From NCBI GenBank assembly GCA_947647645.1, contig CANSLE010000103.1:1-7883 (forward strand): a stretch of DNA of 7,883 nt. Reading direction: 5' to 3'. This DNA is from an uncultured Microbacterium sp. GTDB taxonomy: Bacteria; Actinomycetota; Actinomycetes; Actinomycetales; Microbacteriaceae. A model generated the notes under the pieces. It saw only the letters and a program-made list of their open reading frames with translations. It did not search any database and was not told where the DNA came from. The translations under genes were made by a program, and so were the position numbers. Numbering within the stretch: the first letter of the stretch is position 1; every line of letters starts with the position of its first letter. This document shows, piece by piece, positions 4,864 to 7,883 of the stretch.

Positions 4864-6390
4864 GTGACACTCAGCACCCTCCCGAGCGCCGGGCCGGACA
4901 CCGAGACGCTTCGGCGGAAGATCCTCGGATGCTGGCGGGGAAAGGCCGTCGGCGGCACGCTTGGGCAGACCTTCGAGGGGCTGAGCGGTCCGCTGGACGC
5001 CGAGTTCTACGTGCCGGTTCCCACCGAGATGGTCCCGAACGACGACCTCGACCTCCAGGTCGTCTACGCCTGTGTGCTGGCGAGCACGGAGGTGCCTGCT
5101 GTCGACCGTCACGTGCTCGCCGACGCGTGGCGACGTCACGTCGGCTTCCCGTGGAACGAATACGGCGTGGCAATGCGCAACCAGGCCGAGGGTATCGTCC
5201 CCCCGCACACGGGATCCTTCGACAACTGGTTCACCTGCGGTGAGGGTGCAGCTATCCGTTCGGAGCTCTGGGCCTGTCTCGCCCCGGGGAACCCGGACCT
5301 CGCCGCCGCCTACGCCTACGAGGACGCCTGCTTCGACCACGCGGGCGACGGGATCGTCGCGGCGCAGTTCCTCGCAAGACTGCAGTCAGCCGCGTTCGTG
5401 GAGTCCGATCCCGACACGCTCATCGACATCGCCCTCGCCGGAATCCCGGCCGACAGCGGAATCGCATCGGTCGTCGGAGACACCCGACGCTGGGTCTCGG
5501 CATCGGACGACTGGCGTGAGGTGCAGGTGCTCATCATGGAGAAGTACGGACGTCAGGACTTCACCGACGTCCGGCCCAACACCGGATTCGTCATCCTCGG
5601 GTGGCTGATGGGGGCGGACTTCTCCGAGCGCATCCGGATCACGAACAACTCGGGACAGGACTGCGACAGCTCGACGGCGTCGATCGGCGCCCTGCTCGGT
5701 ATCCTCGACCCCGACTCGATCGGGGCGGAGTGGCTGGCGCCGATTGGCGACGAGCTGGTGCTGAACGAGGAGATCCGCGACCTTGACTTCCCACCGACGA
5801 TCGCGGAGTTCACCGATCTCGTGGTCGACCTCGGCGCCCGGTTGCCGCGAACCGCTCCGGTCGTCGAGTCGACGTCGTTCGACCCTGACGCGCACCGCAT
5901 CCCGGTGGGGATCGGGCACTTCAACACGACGACGGGACGCTGGGATATCCGCGATCAGTCGGAGCTGCCTCCGATCGGCTCTGCGCTGCCGGAGGTCGAG
6001 ACGGAGCCGTCGACTTTGCCGGGGACGGTCGTGTCGATGGCGCGGGAGGACTTCCACGACCGTCTGATGATGCTCACGTTCCAGGCGAACGGGCGGGGAC
6101 GCTCTGCCGTAAGGTTGATGTTCAACTGCACGGAGGACTACCGCATCTGGCTCGATGGTGCCTTTCTGCACGGTGCGCAGGGGAGCTCGCTCTTCTTCCC
6201 CGCTCCGCACATGGCGCCCGTCGGGCAGTTCATCGACTTCGAGATGCCCGAGGGAGAGCACACCCTGAGCATCGCCGTGAAGCGTCCCCCCGCGCATCGT
6301 GCGCACGCCGACTGGGTCATCGGACTCGTCGAGCTGCCCAGCGCGCTCTGGATCGAGCACGCGTTCCATCCGGCCCCGGCCGTCCACTGA
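4864..6390 (+). CDS. ADP-ribosylglycohydrolase-fold (DraG-like) protein
   Basis: 508 residues from the preferred GTG start. The N-terminal 330 residues show the all-helical ADP-ribosylglycohydrolase fold. Residues 22-35 (GCWRGKAVGGTLGQ) match the family opening GxxxGxAxGDxLG. NDD at 59-61 corresponds to the (T/S)DD metal ligands. GQDCDSSTA at 264-272 corresponds to the C-terminal DxDT(T)A metal motif. The two-metal site that cleaves N- or O-ribosyl bonds in this family therefore seems intact. Residues about 335-508 add a beta-rich domain absent from the short ADP-ribosyl hydrolases (RSAVRLMFN, then a YRIWLDGAFL block), resembling PA14- or jelly-roll-like sugar-binding modules. No signal peptide is present, so it is cytosolic. 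It heads the operon with the sugar-binding lipoprotein gene 43 bp downstream. A role in cleaving an imported glycoside is inference; reversal of protein ADP-ribosylation is the alternative but is less supported by context. Confidence 0.85.
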   Translation: MTLSTLPSAGPDTETLRRKILGCWRGKAVGGTLGQTFEGLSGPLDAEFYVPVPTEMVPNDDLDLQVVYACVLASTEVPAVDRHVLADAWRRHVGFPWNEYGVAMRNQAEGIVPPHTGSFDNWFTCGEGAAIRSELWACLAPGNPDLAAAYAYEDACFDHAGDGIVAAQFLARLQSAAFVESDPDTLIDIALAGIPADSGIASVVGDTRRWVSASDDWREVQVLIMEKYGRQDFTDVRPNTGFVILGWLMGADFSERIRITNNSGQDCDSSTASIGALLGILDPDSIGAEWLAPIGDELVLNEEIRDLDFPPTIAEFTDLVVDLGARLPRTAPVVESTSFDPDAHRIPVGIGHFNTTTGRWDIRDQSELPPIGSALPEVETEPSTLPGTVVSMAREDFHDRLMMLTFQANGRGRSAVRLMFNCTEDYRIWLDGAFLHGAQGSSLFFPAPHMAPVGQFIDFEMPEGEHTLSIAVKRPPAHRAHADWVIGLVELPSALWIEHAFHPAPAVH

Positions 6391-6433
6391 CCCGACAGAC
6401 GCCACACCGACCCGACACAGACGGAGAACGAAG

Positions 6434-7756
6434 ATGTTCAGCAAGAAGACCAGAACGGTTGCGGGATTCGCCGTGATCGCCGCGATCGGCGCAGTGGGCC
6501 TGACGGCCTGCGGTTCCCAGCCGGCCGAATCGGCCGACGGCAAGACCACCGTGAACTGGTGGTCGTGGGATCCGGACAACTCCAACTACCAGAAGTGGAT
6601 CGACGCCTTCGAGGCGGAGAACCCCGACATCAAGGTCGTGTTCCGCTTCATCCAGTACAGCGACTACGAGAACGCGGTGCGGCTCGCGGCGAAGTCGGAC
6701 TCCGGGCCGGACGTGTTCGGCATCGAGCCGGGGGCGATGTCCAAGCAGTTCGCCCCGCTGTCCCTCGACCTTGCGCCGCTGGCGGAGAAGGAGATCGGCG
6801 CGGACTGGCAGAAGCAGCTGCTCGGCACCGCTCAGCTGGCCGTCGATGACAAGCAGGTCTCGTTGCCGTGGAAGATGGGCGGCGGGGGACTGATCTGGTA
6901 CAACAAGAACATCTTGGACGCTGCAGGGGCTACGCCGCCGACGAACCTGGCGGAGTGGAAGGACATGTGCTCCAAGGTCGAGGCCAAGGGCGTCACCTGC
7001 TTCGTGCAGGGCGCCAAGGATGCGTGGGTGAACCTCGACGTGTTCCAGGCGATCGCGAACCAGATCGCCCCAGGGGCGGTCTATGAGGCGTTCGATGGCA
7101 AGAGGAAGTTCGACACCCCCGAGATGGTGCGTGCTTTCGACGCCTGGAAGGGCCTCTTCGACGACGGCATCATGCAGCGCGGAGCGCTCGGCATGACGCA
7201 GTACCCCGACGCGAACGACCTCTTCAACAAGGGCAAAGCTGCGACCATCGCGTTCGGCACGTGGAACAACGACCACATGACCAAGACGCGGTTGAAGAGC
7301 TCCGTCGAGACCTACGGGGAGCAGATCGTCGACCAGGTGTTCCTTCCGATCGCCTTCCCCGACGTGGTCGGGGGAGCGAAGGAGACCGGACGTCTCTTCG
7401 GGGCGCCCGCCGGCTGGGCGATCTCCGCGAAGAGCAGGCACCGGGACGCGGCGTTCACCTTCGTCAAGTGGTTCACGACGAGCAAGACCGCGCAGACGAT
7501 GATCGCCTCCGCGCTCGACCAGCCCGCCCTGGCCTCCATCCCCGTGACGAGCGACGATCTCGTCGCCCCTGAGCTGCAGCAGCCGGCTCTCGATGAACAG
7601 GCCGCGCAGTTCTCGAAGCTCATCGGCCCGCGGAAGATCGCGGATGCCGACGTCGCGTCCACCCTCGGTCAGGCCCTCTCGTCGGTGGCCTCGGGGCAGA
7701 TGAGCTCGAAGGATGCCGCCGCATCCGTCCAGGCCGCCATCGACGGCGCACGCTGA
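6434..7756 (+). CDS. Sugar ABC transporter substrate-binding lipoprotein
   Basis: 440 residues, typical for family 1 (CUT1-type) solute-binding proteins that capture oligosaccharides at the outer face of the membrane. Residues 1-25 are a lipoprotein signal peptide (KKTR, hydrophobic core, then LTAC), with Cys26 as the lipidated residue. The mature part starts with TTVNWWSWDPDNSN, a common opening of this family, and contains the LPWKMGGGGLIWYNKNILDAAG block (145-166), the usual hinge-adjacent stretch. GxxxGWAISAKSRHRDAAFTFVKWF follows at 323-347. Cys179 and Cys189 could form a disulfide. The ATG at 6434 follows GGAG (6423-6426) at 7 nt, and the lipobox position confirms it. It is co-directional with the DraG-like gene and followed by a probable permease gene. 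The exact ligand is unknown, presumably a product of the secreted hydrolase. Confidence 0.93.
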   Translation: MFSKKTRTVAGFAVIAAIGAVGLTACGSQPAESADGKTTVNWWSWDPDNSNYQKWIDAFEAENPDIKVVFRFIQYSDYENAVRLAAKSDSGPDVFGIEPGAMSKQFAPLSLDLAPLAEKEIGADWQKQLLGTAQLAVDDKQVSLPWKMGGGGLIWYNKNILDAAGATPPTNLAEWKDMCSKVEAKGVTCFVQGAKDAWVNLDVFQAIANQIAPGAVYEAFDGKRKFDTPEMVRAFDAWKGLFDDGIMQRGALGMTQYPDANDLFNKGKAATIAFGTWNNDHMTKTRLKSSVETYGEQIVDQVFLPIAFPDVVGGAKETGRLFGAPAGWAISAKSRHRDAAFTFVKWFTTSKTAQTMIASALDQPALASIPVTSDDLVAPELQQPALDEQAAQFSKLIGPRKIADADVASTLGQALSSVASGQMSSKDAAASVQAAIDGAR

Positions 7757-7769
7757 CCCGAGGAAGGGA

Positions 7770-7798
7770 GCCGGTCCCGGCGCAGAGACGGGACCGGC
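7770..7798 (+). terminator. Intercistronic hairpin between binding protein and permease
   Basis: A perfect 10-bp GC-rich inverted repeat (arms 7770-7779 and 7789-7798, 9-nt loop) starts 14 nt after the binding-protein stop and ends 7 nt before the next ATG. No U-tract follows. Such hairpins commonly lower expression of membrane permeases relative to the binding protein, through partial termination or 3'-end protection of the upstream message. It may also act on translation of the next gene, since AAGGGA (7764-7769) sits directly at its 5' foot. Confidence 0.7.
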
Positions 7799-7805
7799 CA
7801 CGCAC

Positions 7806-7883
7806 ATGACGACTCAGACACTCGCGCCGCCGGCGGCGGAGCGTCCCACCGGGCCGCGGCCACGGACGGACGCGCCGTCGGGG
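7806..7883 (+). CDS. Probable ABC sugar permease, 5' end only
   Basis: Only 26 codons are visible and the frame stays open to the window edge. The translation (MTTQTLAPPAAERPTGPRPR, then TDAPSG) is a Pro/Ala/Arg-rich, unstructured, cytosolic-looking N-terminus such as often precedes the first membrane helix of MalF-type permeases in actinobacteria. No domain is visible, so the call rests on position: a permease normally follows a CUT1 binding-protein gene. There is no ribosome-binding site at normal linear spacing; the nearest strong one is upstream of the hairpin at 7770-7798. Confidence 0.5.
   Translation, partial: MTTQTLAPPAAERPTGPRPRTDAPSG

Noticed and set aside
5386..7807. Long minus-strand frames (5386-6585 and 6317-7807) opposite the DraG-like and binding-protein genes
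   Set aside because: Both are antisense to clear family members, have skewed Arg/Val/Gly composition, and span gene boundaries.
1..7883. CRISPR arrays, tRNA or rRNA genes, riboswitches and phage attachment sites
   Set aside because: No regularly spaced repeats, cloverleaf-like segments or conserved RNA motifs were seen. Nearly all sequence is accounted for by protein-coding genes and short control regions.

Overview
The window is about two-thirds G+C, with dense coding and GTG starts. It also carries a lipobox-type solute-binding protein and LacI-type regulation. This fits a high-GC Gram-positive bacterium (Actinomycetota), and the codon habits and neighbourhood feel like Microbacteriaceae, for example Microbacterium. 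That taxonomic placement is inference; no rRNA or other marker is present.

Layout: (1) 1-762, the 3' two-thirds of a thiolase gene on the + strand, running in from outside the window. (2) 763-1143, a gene-poor junction of 381 bp. It holds a decayed minus-strand fragment resembling an IS256/Mutator-type transposase, next to an orphan plus-strand stretch with a Walker A-like motif. It marks the boundary between the thiolase neighbourhood and a sugar-use locus. (3) 1144-2160, a LacI-family regulator on the + strand. (4) 2166-2195, a strong hairpin between two convergent genes. (5) 2210-4690, a large secreted beta-helix glycoside hydrolase on the - strand (clan GH-N, most like GH49), with a discoidin-like insertion and a C-terminal carbohydrate-binding-like domain. 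(6) 4691-4863, a divergent control region carrying two near-identical palindromes, GTGAAC-N2-GTTCAC, exactly 120 bp apart, one next to each start. (7) 4864-6390, an ADP-ribosylglycohydrolase-fold (DraG-like) protein. (8) 6434-7756, a sugar ABC-transporter lipoprotein. (9) 7806-7883, the first 26 codons of what is probably the ABC permease, after an intercistronic hairpin.

How they may work together (inference): the secreted hydrolase cuts an external glycan, the binding lipoprotein and its permeases import the oligosaccharide, and the cytosolic DraG-fold enzyme processes the imported glycoside. The LacI protein would repress both divergent units through the twin palindromes until the inducer sugar arrives. 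The substrate cannot be read from the sequence. The least ordinary parts are the DraG-fold enzyme at the head of a sugar-import operon, the apparently permuted discoidin insertion in the hydrolase, the twin operators, and the hairpin that could present a distant ribosome-binding site to the permease start.
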